Below are positions 33,188 through 44,387 of a DNA stretch of 64,000 bases, in pieces. Position numbers and translations under genes: made by a program. Position 1 is the first letter of the stretch. Each line of letters begins with the position of its first letter. Source of the stretch: Cystobasidium ongulense (Eukaryota > Basidiomycota > Cystobasidiomycetes > Cystobasidiales > Cystobasidiaceae); NCBI GenBank assembly GCA_022835595.1, contig BQUP01000003.1, forward strand, positions 2,156,975 to 2,220,974. The letters are read 5' to 3'. Under the pieces are notes generated by a model. That model searched no databases, was not told the DNA's origin, and saw only the letters and a list, made by a program, of their open reading frames with translations.

Positions 33188-34887
33188 TTAGCTACTAGCA
33201 TGGTAGATTCGGCGTTGCAACAAGTATGTTTCTAACGCTTGTGTATCACCATTATGATCAGGGTCTTGCTCTTTGACGAATTTGCAAAGGCTTTTGAAAT
33301 CTCCCTCTCTCACACCAAGCTGCTTGAATTGTGCAATGGTGTTGATACCGTGCAGACTGAAACGGCCGCACAGCTCTGCCGTTACACCAAGGTCGACGAG
33401 ACGGTCGGATGTAGTGCTCGAGCTAGAAGCTGCCGGTGTCGCAGCCGTCTCATTTGTGTAGCGGTTGTCTGCTGGTCTTGCTCTCGTTGCATTTTCTACA
33501 TTCTTGCCCTTGTCGACTGATCTTTCTTGAATGAGATTATTTAGTGCTCTTCCTTTTCCCTTTGCTTTCCTATTGCATTCAACAGAATGTTTAAGATCGG
33601 CCTGTGAGACGTACAGTAAGACACCGCACAGCAGAAAGAAGCAAGTTGTGCCGGCCAGTTTTCAGGGGCTCGTCAATCCATGGGCAACATCGGAACTGAC
33701 CTGCACAACCTTGTAGCCCTTTCCTTCTCCCAGGCATTTAGCCACTACCCTGAAGTCACACACAACTAAGTCTCTGTCGCGTAGTGAGCACTTCACTAGC
33801 GGTCGGCCTGTTGGGTACTTGCGTTCTCGCACAGTGATGTTACGACCAGGATACTGATCTTCGTGCCAGTCTTTGACCGACGCTTTGAGATCTTCGAATG
33901 TCTTGTACATTGTTCCGACTTTTGGGCTTCTGGTCACTGTTGCAAGCTAGCAAAAGCAAAGTCGTCAAGTTCAATCCTCTAAAAGGAGGCTATGGGGGTA
34001 AAGGTTTCTCTTACCTTGCTAGGCTCCTTAGCAAGTTTCGGCTTTGCTTGCTTTCTGTGCTTTACATGGCAATCCTGAGAATGTTCAGCGGTGGACTTGA
34101 TCGTTTGGGAAGAACGCGAAACGAGATTAGAGTCGGGACTCCACAAGATAGTAGAATCTGTAAGACAACCCACCTCCGTGACTTTATAAGCCAAGCCTTG
34201 TATGGTGAGCTCTATTCGGACGTTGAAATTGCAGCCCTCCATACTTTCGCAGGAGGCGGTCATTGACTGACAAATTCTATACCTCACCACCGAAGAGAAT
34301 CTACATCCAGGTGATGCAGTATACTTCTCCTTCCACCAATTTCGGAGACTGGCTTGGAATTCTCCTACGGAATAAAATTCGGCACCTATTGAAGTGGGAT
34401 CTGCCTTTTTCTTTGAACTTCGGAAGCCATAGAAGCCATAGGCGTTGTTCATCTCGGTATCTTTTGACCGTCGGAAGCGAAAGGTGCTGTTCGGTTTGGT
34501 TTTCTTTGGCAGCTTCATCGATACCTGCTTGGCTGCACTTGAATTGGTCGTGAATTCCGCCTGCTCAACTGCTCTTGGTGTATCGCTAAGTTTTTCGGAA
34601 GCAGGTGGAAGGAGATGACTGGCTGTACCCAGCGCCTGTTTATATAGTTGTGGAGAGGATTCTGGAAAGGCAGTACTTCATTAGCGACGTTACTTCCCTA
34701 TAATGGCCTCAAGCTTGCATATGAAGCCATCTCGCAACTTACCTCTGCTTCTCCTCTTGGTGGAAGACGATTTTGCTGTGCCCTGATTGTACCCTAGAAA
34801 TTCTACGTCGCTGTCGCTATCTGCCGCTTCCACAGTGCTACGCGATGAGTGCTGCATCGATGTCTGACGAGTCTTGCACTCAGACAT
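33188..34887 (-). CDS. WG1: two-module WRKY-GCM1-like zinc-finger protein
   Basis: Exons 34887-34743, 34661-34174, 34095-34015, 33946-33701 and 33601-33188; 457 residues. An acidic/Ser-rich N-terminus (DSDSDVEFLG) leads to a basic KRRSR patch and then two zinc-finger-like modules. Module A has C-x5-C-x23-HSQDC. Module B has W-H..QYPGRN, then C-x9-C-x23-HSVEC. Each HSxxC segment starts a new exon, four codons after a phase-0 intron. A Lys/Arg/Ser-rich linker precedes the C-terminal domain (CGRFSLHGINTIAQFKQLG) shared with WG2-WG4. The architecture suggests a nuclear DNA-binding protein; this is inference. The start is uncertain: the frame stays open upstream of 34887 to a possible acceptor near 34942, so a 5' exon may exist. 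WG4 has the same exon plan. Confidence 0.72.
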
Positions 34888-35510
34888 GCTCGTATGCCTC
34901 GTACTTTGTTGCTGCTGGGTGTCAAGGCTAGCTTCCAAAGTTCTATTTGGTCAGCCTGAGCTTGACTACAGCGCGCTTGTCCTGGTGGTAAACGGCGTCT
35001 CATAAACTCACTCAGTGTGAGCAGCACCAGCACCGGTGCACCATCAGCAGGTTGTTAGAAGAGAGAAGAAGAGAGGTGGAAGAACACGCGAGCATGTCGA
35101 ACATGTTGTCCGACAAGCGGTTTCCATCAACCAAAGGTAACGGTTGCATGGTGGTGGAAGCCGAAGGCCCGAAGTCAGCGAGAGCGCAGTCCCAACATCG
35201 AAATGCATCCTCGAGGCTTGTAGTCGACAGCCTTCGATGCAGAGTAGATCCGGTCCCTGCAGCGAGTCCATGCAAGGAACCATTGGCGCATTGAAGAGCC
35301 GCAGACAAAAGTCGTTCAGGCTCGCTCAAATAGCATGTCACGTGCATTACTACAATCCTACTGCGGCTACCTGCTTCCCACTAACCTCCAAATCAGAGAT
35401 GATACAACAAAGTACTTCAAGTTCAACTTCACTGCTTTTTCACTGATACTGTGCTCGTCCCCAATAGCAAATTTCATTCCCTAAATCCCGCAGCTTGTCA
35501 GATCGACTCT
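34888..35510. other. Region between WG1 and WG2
   Basis: About 620 nt between two genes on the minus strand. It contains the WG1 5' flank and the WG2 3' flank. Two minus-strand frames of 79 and 111 codons overlap each other and carry no recognised domain; part of one could be a 5' exon of WG1. Confidence 0.35.
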
Positions 35511-38500
35511 TCACTGAATAACATCGTTCTGTGCAGCTAGGCATGCCTCGATCCTCCTCCACTCTATCGACATATGCTTCTTCACTAAGTGAAGCTCAAC
35601 CTTTGTTGGGTGGCCTTTGAGATAGGTGTCAAAAGGTTCTTCATCTCGGACGAATTCCCAAATTTCCTCTATGCCTTGCGTCACTCCCGCATCAAGCAGA
35701 CTTTGTGGAGTATAAAGGTGGTGGGCTTCGAAACGCTCGACCATGTCTTCTGGCCATCCCGATTCTCGAAAAGGTATCTTCCGTGCTAGGAGGATTTGTT
35801 CTTCTTCTGACGAGAGCTCGGGCTCAAATTCAGCCCCAACAGGTTCTGTACCGTGAGCTGTTTCGTCGATTCTCGCGGGAGCTTGTGATTCTTCTTTACA
35901 AACCTGCCTCAAAGACTCTTTGTCCACTTGCATGTGGTTCGTGTCGTCATCAATCGTCGCGGAATTGCTCGAGGAAGCGCTTCCTGTGGGTTTATGCTTG
36001 CTTCGACCAATATTTTCGTCTTTCCGCATGGAAGTATGGTCACCGACATCTATAGAACCTCGATCTCTGTTTAAGCTGTTCCTGCCATCAGAGCTTGAAC
36101 AGATAAGCTTTGACTTGGAGGGTCGCGCATGCAAGGCCTGCGAATCAGACTCGGAGTCTGGACCAGAAACTGAGCTTGAGTCTCTTGCATTCCTGGTTGA
36201 ATGTGTTTCTGCTTCCTTTGCAGCGGTAGCACCATCCTCATCACTGCTGCTCTCGCTCGCTGAGTCTTCCTCGATACCGGGATCGCTTTCACCACTACTC
36301 TCGACGTCATTGTCGACATTTGATGCCTTCTCTAGCGCCTTTGAGGGCGGTGCAGCTCTCTTTTTGCGATGGCTTTGATCTGATGTTCTTGACACAAATG
36401 TTTGGGACGGTTCATCGAGAGTATACTTCCCGGACAGGCTTCTTTTTCTGTTTGGAAGCTTCGCTACAACCCTACCGTCGCCACTGGCTTGCGACACAAG
36501 TGAATTCTCTCGCGTGTGGTTTCGATTAGTTGATGTATACTATTGGAGCAAAGTTTCAGCTACGACCGCGCTCCATACAGTTTCAAAGCCAAAACTCACA
36601 TCCGTAGACTCTTGCTGCACTTGTCGATCGCAAGCTGCTGAGTGTACTACATTTGACTACAAAGGTCAGAACATGGTGCCATCAGTATAATTGCAGAGAA
36701 AACGCTAGGGTAAGACAACCAAGCTATGCCGTAACAACGCTGTTATTAACTGGACTTACTTTTGCGACAGTGTAGCCATTCTCCCTCGGATGAAAAAGAA
36801 TATGGAATGGGCACGTCAACGATCGTTTCTCTCGTAGCCTACATGATGCACTAGGTTTGTTCTTGGCTGCTCGTCGACGCAAAAGAAAGCGTGTGTTCGT
36901 GGAGTCGTTATAAACACGTAGATGCCAAAGCTGAAGGGCAGTCTCTACTGCTTCGTAGTCGGGAAATCTAGCACCTCGTTTGAAAATCTCATCCGCTGGC
37001 AGTTGCTTTTTTTCGGAATCAGACTCGGATTCTTCAGCTGACGAGGCTGATGCGGTTTCAGACGACGATGAGGAAGCCTCGGACTCAGATGAGCTGCTCT
37101 CGGAAGGTAACACTGGTGATTCAGTTTTCTTCATGGCCGCTTTGCTCGCGTTGATGGCGGCTCTGACCGAAGTATTGCCGGCATATTTTGTGTAGTCAAC
37201 GGAGGGCTTTTCCTCCTGAGGTTTTGGTCTGCTGCTCCTTGCCGGACGCCCTCCTCTTCTTGCCATTGGCCGTGACCTGCCCTCGGGAAGGGTGGAAGTG
37301 GACGATGCCGACGGCTGTCGACTACTAGGAAGCGTACGATTCAGCTGCGCATCGTTCGTCGCTGATCCATCTGTAAAGAGTAGCTTGTTTCCCATTGCAG
37401 GTTCTTTCCGTGCCGAATTCAGCATCACGCTTTCGACTTCCAAAGCTTGCTGCAGTACGACCTCCACCCCCGCTGTCTTGGACTTGTCTTTCGAGATGCT
37501 GGGCTTCGGCTGTAGTAGGTTGGATTCGGGTTCCCTGCCTGCGAACTTCGATGAGGTTTCTCTAGAGTCTGTGACTGCGGCCCCTTCGATCAGCATGGAG
37601 GCGTCCGAAGTACTGCCAGATGCGTCCACCAAGTGGGCGCCATCATCTGTTCTCGGCTAATAAATGCAGTGTTCCACAGTCAGCCCATTGATTTCGAGAG
37701 TATCAAACCACATGCGCGTGGTATCGGTAGGAAGCAGACCTGGAAAAAGCTCACTGAGATTGTACCGGCCCCAGCTGCAGAAACATACGCATTGCAGGCT
37801 GCAGAATGCTGCAAGTTGACCTTTTTGGTGAGGCACACAATCAAATCGTAAGCTTTTGCCCCAACATGTAGTCATGCCAGTAAAGAGGCTGCGGCATCGC
37901 CATAGTGCCATCCGTACTTACCTTGGCTATATGTAACAAATTGTCCTCCTTAGAACGGATGAAATGTATCCGAGCTGGACACTCCTTAATTCGCAACCCG
38001 CGCCGTAGTTTACATACGCTAGAGCTGCGAAAACGTCCTCCTGTTATCTTCGTCATACCGTGTGCCTCAGACCGGTCTGGGTAGGCATTGGCATGCCAGG
38101 CGTGTATCGCTCGTTCTGCGTCATCGACTGTCTTGTATGTGACATCGACGCTAAGAATGACATCAGACCGGCTTGGTCCAACAGAAGAGAATCCAGCTTC
38201 TCTTGTGTGAGGAGACTGTCCATGTTGTAGAGTGGTTGTAGTTGAAGCAGTGCCTACAGCTGGGACGTGGGCATTCAGAGAAGTTTGAGGTGGCTGATTA
38301 GGGGCAGTATAGGTGTTTGTGACATCCACATTCATACTAGCAGCTTCTTCTGGTGTAGATCGAGATGTTAGATAAGCAGTAATAGAGTAATGCCCAACCG
38401 TACGAGCAGCTTCTTTGAAGGCCGGTTGAGTAGAAAGGGAGGCGGCGCTAGTGGCATTGTTCATGTCCACAACCGTACGAGCAGCGTCCCCCGCACGAGC

Positions 38501-39136
38501 GGCTTCTTCTGATGCGGCTTCACGAGCAGTCTTCGAGGGTTCAGTATCGACCCCCCGGTATTCTTCGAGAGCTGCTTTCTGTTTGTGCTGCAATTCACTG
38601 GCGGAAGAGGCTACAGTAACGGCTTTCTCCAAACTCTGGTTTTGCAACCAAGATAGGACACCTTCACTGCTGTTCGAAGGGGCTTCCGGGAGAATTGCAG
38701 ATGCCAAGCTTGCAGGATTCTGAGAGGTCTCGTGCAGAGGTGGATCCGGTTGCTGCGCGCAAGAGGGTGTTTGGCCATGGTCTTCCACTGTCATGACAAG
38801 GTCGCTATCGCCATTTTCGACTCTACCCGCGTCTTCAGCTCCCTCAGGGGGTCTCGTGGTTTCGAGCTTCTGCACTTGTTGCTGTTGTAGTCGAACTTGG
38901 CGGGATATACAGAGGTTGCTATGTATGAAATCGGTTCCTACGACTATAACTTTACCAGTACCATCCCCCAGATCCCGAGCCGAGGTTGCAGCGTTACACA
39001 GATAGTCATCGTCGTCGCAGTGAGCGCATAGGATGAGGTGGTATTCTACATCTTCATCATCCTCATATTCTTCCAAGTGTGTTCGCTTGTCAGAGATTTC
39101 GAAGAGTCCATCTTGCCCAACTCGCGCTATTGACAT
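35511..39136 (-). CDS. WG2: large two-module WRKY-GCM1-like zinc-finger protein
   Basis: Exons 39136-37922, 37820-37766, 37646-36760, 36656-36600 and 36506-35511; 1069 residues. It is the longest member of the local family. Module A ends exon 1 (about residues 325-415): W-H.NAYPDRS, C-x10-C-x23-HSAAC. Module B ends exon 3: C-x9-C-x21-HSAAC. As in its paralogues, HSAAC is encoded at the start of a separate exon, four codons after a phase-0 intron. A long Ala/Glu-rich region with repeated EEAA and EAARTV blocks precedes module A. Acidic-Ser tracts (ESSSSESEASSSSSE) precede module B. The C-terminal domain reads MVERFEAHHLYTPQSLLDAG and is more diverged than in WG3 and WG4. The acceptor before 37646 was chosen by frame. 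Function is unknown; probably nuclear. Confidence 0.72.
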
Positions 39137-39720
39137 TTGTTGGAATACTTCCTATCGGGCGAGACGGCAACGGAGCAGGTGAGCGTATCGTAACACTGAG
39201 ACTAGATTGGGTTCAACCTACAAGGCTGGGCAGGATCATATCCACCTTCAACTCTCCATAGTCTGTAGCTGTTTCTGCCATTTTGCACGGCGCGCGATAG
39301 TGGCAACCTGCCCTTGAGACGCTAGCCTGGGATTTGCACCAGTATTGGTGTGCAAATGGGTATCGAGCTGCTTTGACGTGACAATACTTCCAGTGAGAGA
39401 TGTAGGTAAACTACTTGCTTGTGTCAGGCATCGTTGTGTTGGCTTGCTGGGTAGTCGTACCGTCCCTGGCCACCAGTTACAGCTCAGGCCTCTTGAAGGA
39501 GAGCCAACGGATTGGCAGCAATGTGTCTTTCAAGCATGCTGGATTTGAGCAGAGGTGATTATCGTAATGGCAAGACTGCAACTAGCGTTGGACAGGAACA
39601 GAGAGTGCAAGGCGAGGCTTGTGTGATGAACTTGCTTCATCCAGGCACGTGAGTACCGTTCGAGAAGCCCGGCACTCCAAGATCCTATACGCAATGAAGC
39701 ATATTTCCCCAAAACTTTTC
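39137..39720. other. Region between WG2 and tRNA-Pro
   Basis: About 580 nt with the WG2 promoter and the upstream flank of the tRNA. No coding region is supported on either strand. Confidence 0.4.
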
Positions 39721-39803
39721 GGGTTCGTGGTGTAGTGGTAGCATTCACGCTTCGGATTTTTCTAATTTGCGTGAGGTCGTGAGTTCAATCCTCGCCGGAC
39801 CCC
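39721..39803 (+). tRNA. tRNA-Pro (anticodon CGG) with intron
   Basis: The sequence folds as a tRNA. The acceptor stem GGGTTCG pairs with CGGACCC (one G-T pair). The A box TGGTGTAGTGG and a D stem are present. The anticodon stem is CACGC/GCGTG and the T arm GTGAG-TTCAATC-CTCGC. The anticodon loop reads T-T-C-G-G-A followed by an intron of about 11 nt (TTTTTCTAATT, about 39757-39767) and then T38. This gives anticodon CGG. A T-run at about 39809, a Pol III terminator, follows. Position 37 is A, whereas proline tRNAs normally have G37; this is odd but does not change the call. Confidence 0.85.
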
Positions 39804-40670
39804 TTGACCTTTTTGCAGAGTTGGAGCAGGTTCGTAAACTATGTTTCTCGGGGTAACGCTTGCTTTTTTGTCGCATCTCTAGTGCTCGATAGCACGGCGA
39901 TGAGAACTGCAGGGACGCAACATCAGCTCAGTGCGATTACTGTCAGTAAGTCAGTATCATAGTGTCAGGTGCGATGCAATAGTACGATAATTTCAGATAC
40001 AGATAACGAACAATCCAAGTAACCTGGAAATGGATGTTGTCAATCTACAATCTGTCCTCCCTCTTTCTCATCTCGCTTTAATGTTCATTAGAAAGTGTCT
40101 ATATCAAACATTGCAGTAAGAGCAGACTGAAGCTTGAAGAGAGTTCACTCAATTAGTGGGCCAGGCTGATCTCGATCATTACTTCAAGCTCCGCTCTGGG
40201 TGACCTGGCTTGCCTATTGCTCTTCACCTGGACTACCTAATCGATGGCACAAGTGCATATGCAATACAGCTCCACGACTCCAGTCTACTCCACGACGAGC
40301 TTTAGTCTCCAAGCTCGGCCTTCAGCGTTCTCGAAGCTTCAGACCGGAAGCGAGCTGAGAAGATGTCTGACGCTGCAGCACGGCTGGGCCAGTGGACGCT
40401 ATGGCTTCCATGACATGCTGTTTCAGATGAAAGCAGCAACTATTCCTCTCTTGTCTTCGCTTCAACGTATCGAGCTGATGCCAACATAGCGACATATCGT
40501 GATTTAGCTCAAAAGGGACAACCTCTCATCCCTCACCACACGTTAGACAGCTCAAGAGTAGCCTTGTGCCTCACCTCGTCTCTTCGACCTACGGTCTCTG
40601 CTCGACTCTCTTCTACCTGGTCTACTCAAGCGGATCTCGGCAGAAGTGCACGAAAAAGCGCGGGAGCACT
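39804..40670. other. Region between tRNA-Pro and WG3
   Basis: About 870 nt containing the Pol III terminator of the tRNA and the presumed WG3 promoter. The plus-strand frame at 40244-40489 (81 codons) has no recognised motif. The frame of WG3 exon 1 is open upstream to about 40566 but has no ATG there, so an upstream exon cannot be excluded. Confidence 0.35.
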
Positions 40671-42307
40671 ATGAACAGCGTCCAAGGCAAGAGAGAGCAC
40701 GAATCGGATGGCGAAGACAATGAAAGGGATAACGATGTCGAACTTATCAAAAGAGCATGCTTCCAAGCTCCCGACCACGTGCCTTCCACTGAACTCCCTA
40801 GACAAGACACAGGCATCAAGATACCAGTTGCACCACATGCAATTCGCGATGCACCGACTATCGGAAAAGTCTATGGATGTATCGATGACGCTGAAAAGCG
40901 TATTAAAATGTGGCACAAACAGGCATATCCTGACGGTCGTACCCTGATGCTGCGATCAGGTGGATCAATGATTGGCAAAGTTCGTCACCCTGTCTTCACT
41001 TGCAGGGAGTCTGAAAGCCGCAGCGGCAGAGGGGATATCACGGCAAAATGCGGTTTGAGAATCACACTAAAGGCCGTCGAGGACGTTGATGCACACGTCG
41101 TGGCTTCCGTAAGCTTTTTAGAGCATGTTCAGAGCAAGCGGTGCCTCGCCTACTGTACTATAAGAAGTCGCTGACCCTCAAAATCTGTGACTGTAGGCAA
41201 ATTCGAACCACTCCGATGCCTGCAATGCAAGAGCAGCAATACCCGGAAACGCCTCTCCTCAGTCTTCACTAAAGCCAACCAAGCGTTGTCATAGTCGTGG
41301 CCGCAACGCCAGTCCGGAGAATGCTACAGCTTCTGGTCTTCCTGAGCGCGCAGATCAGAATGTTTGTCAGCTGTTTGGAGACCTGGCATCACTCGAAGTC
41401 GGCCAAACATATAGGGGAACTCAGGAAACTCTGGTAAAAGATTTCATGACTTGGCATAAGCAAGTCTACCCTGAACATTCCATCTCGAGCAACCCATATA
41501 GGAAGTCAGATGGCTTGCTGAATGGCTATTTCAAATGCAAGAACAAAGCTGTCGGCATATGCAACTTCAGGATCATCTTTGATCCTCTGCCAGATAAGAA
41601 GAGGTTCGAGATAACAATGGTACGTAAATTTGGTTGACACCGTGAGGATCTGCACTAATTGAAATTTCCTGTGTTATATTTGTGCTCAGTCCGATTCACA
41701 GCATTCGGAGGCCTGCAGAAAAAGGTGCATGACTTCGAGCCGGTCTGACGGGCCAGTCAAGCGGCGCAAGCTTCATGAACCAGCCCTGGACAGGCGTAAC
41801 AATCTGTACGCACCACACAGGAATAATGAATTCGGTAGAGACAGCGATTCAGAACTTTCCGAGGTATCCAGCAGCGACGAGGACAATTCCGACAGCACTG
41901 TTGACGAACCGCCTCGCACCAAGAGTATATCGCTGACAAGCTTGCCAACACCGAGCAAGACTATAGCTACAGACAAACTCAATACTGAGGCCCCTACTTC
42001 CCGTCCCGTTGCTAGCCCGATTGCCAGCGGATCTTGCAGTATGCAAGCGCAGCCGAACATCAACAAGAAAGACCCTCCGACGATCAAATGGGTACAGATA
42101 CAGCAACCGCTTGCTATTCTGGCACCTTATGTACTCGGTCGTTTCGTCTTGCATGGCATTACAACGACGACCCATCTCTTGGAAGCAGGAATAGAAACCC
42201 GCGAGGACTTTGCAGAAGCAATCCGCCAGGTATCTAAACTTGAGCCTCAGACTCAAGGTTCGGTTGCAGAAATAGCAACCTATTTCGCTCTTAGAAAATA
42301 CCTCTAA
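40671..42307 (+). CDS. WG3: two-module WRKY-GCM1-like zinc-finger protein
   Basis: Exons 40671-41108, 41197-41619 and 41690-42307; 492 residues. Module A (end of exon 1): KVYGCIDDAEKRIKMWHKQA with YPDGR, then C-x15-C-x23-HSDAC. Module B (end of exon 2): T-W-H-K-Q-V-Y-P-E, then C-x7-C-x23-HSEAC. The HSDAC and HSEAC segments open exons 2 and 3, each four codons after a phase-0 intron, as in the other members. The linker is Ser/Asp-rich with the patch KRRK. The C-terminal domain (LGRFVLHGITTTTHLLEAGI) is very close to that of WG4 and ends in ATYFALRKYL. It lacks the extra introns that WG1 and WG4 have between the modules. The chosen ATG is the first in frame. Function inferred: nuclear DNA-binding protein. 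Confidence 0.75.
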
Positions 42308-42586
42308 AGCTGGACCAAATTGACAAGATAGCCGGAAAGGTCTTCACATCAGGATGGGAAGCGTTTTAAGTTTGAAAGGAGCGATGATGCGAATTGGAGT
42401 ACTCTATCAGCAAACGTAGCAACAAGAAGGAACAGAGTTCCTCTTTGATACCAACAAAAGGTGGTTGTAAAAGTAATGATTGCTGGAAAGCAGCTTGGCC
42501 CAATTGCTCTAGGCATCCCGATAGCGTAGCGTGGTCTGCAGATCTATAACTTCATACATGATAACATACGACCTTCGCCGCTCAAA

Positions 42587-43801
42587 CTAAGCTCGTTCAA
42601 ATGCATCCTTCAATGCCGATGTCAAGTCTGCAATAAGCTTCTTGCCCATGGTTAAGACACCGTCCATAGCCAAGAACGGATGGGGCATGCCTTTGTAGCT
42701 GAAGAGATTGAGCCATCAGTCAGCGCTTGAAGACATCTAATTCTAAAGGGAGGACTTACACCTTGAGCTGAACAGGCACCCCAGCTTGGCGTAGCTTCTC
42801 AGCGTAGGCTTCGCCTTCGCTTCTCAGGACATCCAGCTCTGCCACAGCCACGTATGCAGCAGGTAGCTTGGAGAAGTTGCTTTCAGGATAAAAGATGGGT
42901 GAAGCTTCAGGATCTTTCCAATCCGCCTCATTTGGCAGATAGTGGCGTCGATACCATAGCATCTTCACGGCAGGTAATGCAGCTGTATTTTCATATTCTT
43001 TATAGCTAGCTCTGCTTTGTCCATCCGCAGCATTGTCGGTGACTGGTACCACGAGAACTTGGAACATGATTTTGGGTACCAGCTCTTGAGCTCTCAACGC
43101 CTTGTTGGTCAAAATAGCAGCAAGGTTTCCTCCGGCTGAAGATCCTGCAACTGCCACCTTCGATACATCACCGTTCAATAGGCGGGCACCTTGCGATTTA
43201 ATCCAGATTAAGGCCTCCCATGAGTCGTATACCGCTGCTGGCCATACGTTCTCTGGTGCAAGTCTGTCAATGCAATCGTCAGCTTCTCATATGACACTGA
43301 CCATTCTAAGGAAAGGAAAATACCTGTAATCAACAGTAATGACGACGCAACTGCTGGATTCGCAGAACCTGCTGCAAACGACATTCTCGGTATTGATGTT
43401 TCCTAGAACGAAACCTCCTCCATGAAGCCACAGGAGAATGGGGTAGCCTGCAGCAGGCGGAGGCGACTTGGGTGTGAAAGTTCGGACCGCCACATCGGGC
43501 CCGTCGGAAGCTTGACGCTGAATTTGATAGTCTTTGATTGCGCCTACTTCTGACTGTTCACCAGCACCAGGAATGAGCACGCCTGGCGGATCAAGAGGGG
43601 ACCTCAGCATGTCTGTCGTTGTGGTTGACATTTCGTCTCTAGACACGTACCACTGGTTCGAGACGCTGCCACAGGCTGGTAGTGTACTTGTTGCTGATTG
43701 ATGATGTGCTTGTTGTAGAATGCAACATACTCGGGATCTAGCTTATCCACCACAGAGTCGTGTAAAGGGTAGGGAGGTTGGGGCTGTGGATCGATAGCCA
43801 T
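42587..43801 (-). CDS. HSL-type alpha/beta-hydrolase (esterase/lipase)
   Basis: Exons 43801-43651, 43612-43324, 43263-42760 and 42698-42587; 351 residues. It belongs to the hormone-sensitive-lipase (alpha/beta-hydrolase_3) family. The oxyanion motif LWLHGGGFVLG, the nucleophile elbow GSSAGG (catalytic Ser), the acid in VAELDVLRSEGE and the His in GMPHPF are all present and in the right order. There is no signal peptide, so it is probably intracellular, cleaving short-chain esters or related small substrates. It faces the NCS1 permease gene across about 590 nt, so the two could be co-regulated. The acceptor and donor choices are consistent with frame and family spacing. Confidence 0.9.
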
Positions 43802-44387
43802 TTTGAACAATATTGAAGCAGCGTTGATGGTGCTGGAAGGCGGTCAGCGGTTGGCAGAGAGTCGATATCTATGGCAGCAGATCGGTGATTCTGTTGAAGT
43901 ATGGCCACGATAGCCGCTCAGCAACACCTATGGCTGTCTGGAAGTTCTCCCATATCATATCCTGCACGCGGCAAATCCCTCGACAGGCAAGTGCCGGTGA
44001 TCCATCAGTCAAGCGGGCAAGAGCGAGCCCTGCGACAGATGCGGCTTTCGGCTCCGCTGATATCGGGAAATGCCCTTCTGACAAGTGATTCTCAAGCTGC
44101 CACCCATGCGGTAAAGGTCTAGAAAGCCAACGGGCATCTGCGGCTACTCGAGAATGAAAGAGGCAAGAGCCGCAACCGTTTCTCCCGCTTGAAGCTGTCC
44201 GATCTGGTACCGACGACGATAAGGTATGAATCGATAATATACGGTACTGGCAAGTTGACTGACAAGCTGAGCATCGGCTTCCGATTCACTTCGTCCTCTC
44301 TTCTTCCTTCACTTACTTTTAGCATTCGAAGCATCGGAGGTCGATACACCCACATCAACTTGAAGAGATCGAAAATATACCTCGACC
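43802..44387. promoter_or_regulatory. Divergent promoter region HSL esterase/NCS1 permease
   Basis: About 590 nt between divergently transcribed genes; it must contain both promoters. Short frames on both strands have no recognised motif. Confidence 0.4.

Noticed and set aside
34015-34174. WG1 module A seeming to lack the HSxxC motif
   Set aside because: With the acceptor ending at 34096 the exon begins S-T-A-E-HSQDC, restoring the motif and the four-codon intron spacing; the first acceptor I tried was wrong.
35920-36378. Plus-strand frame of 152 codons opposite WG2
   Set aside because: Antisense shadow of the Ser/Asp-rich linker of WG2; no independent support.
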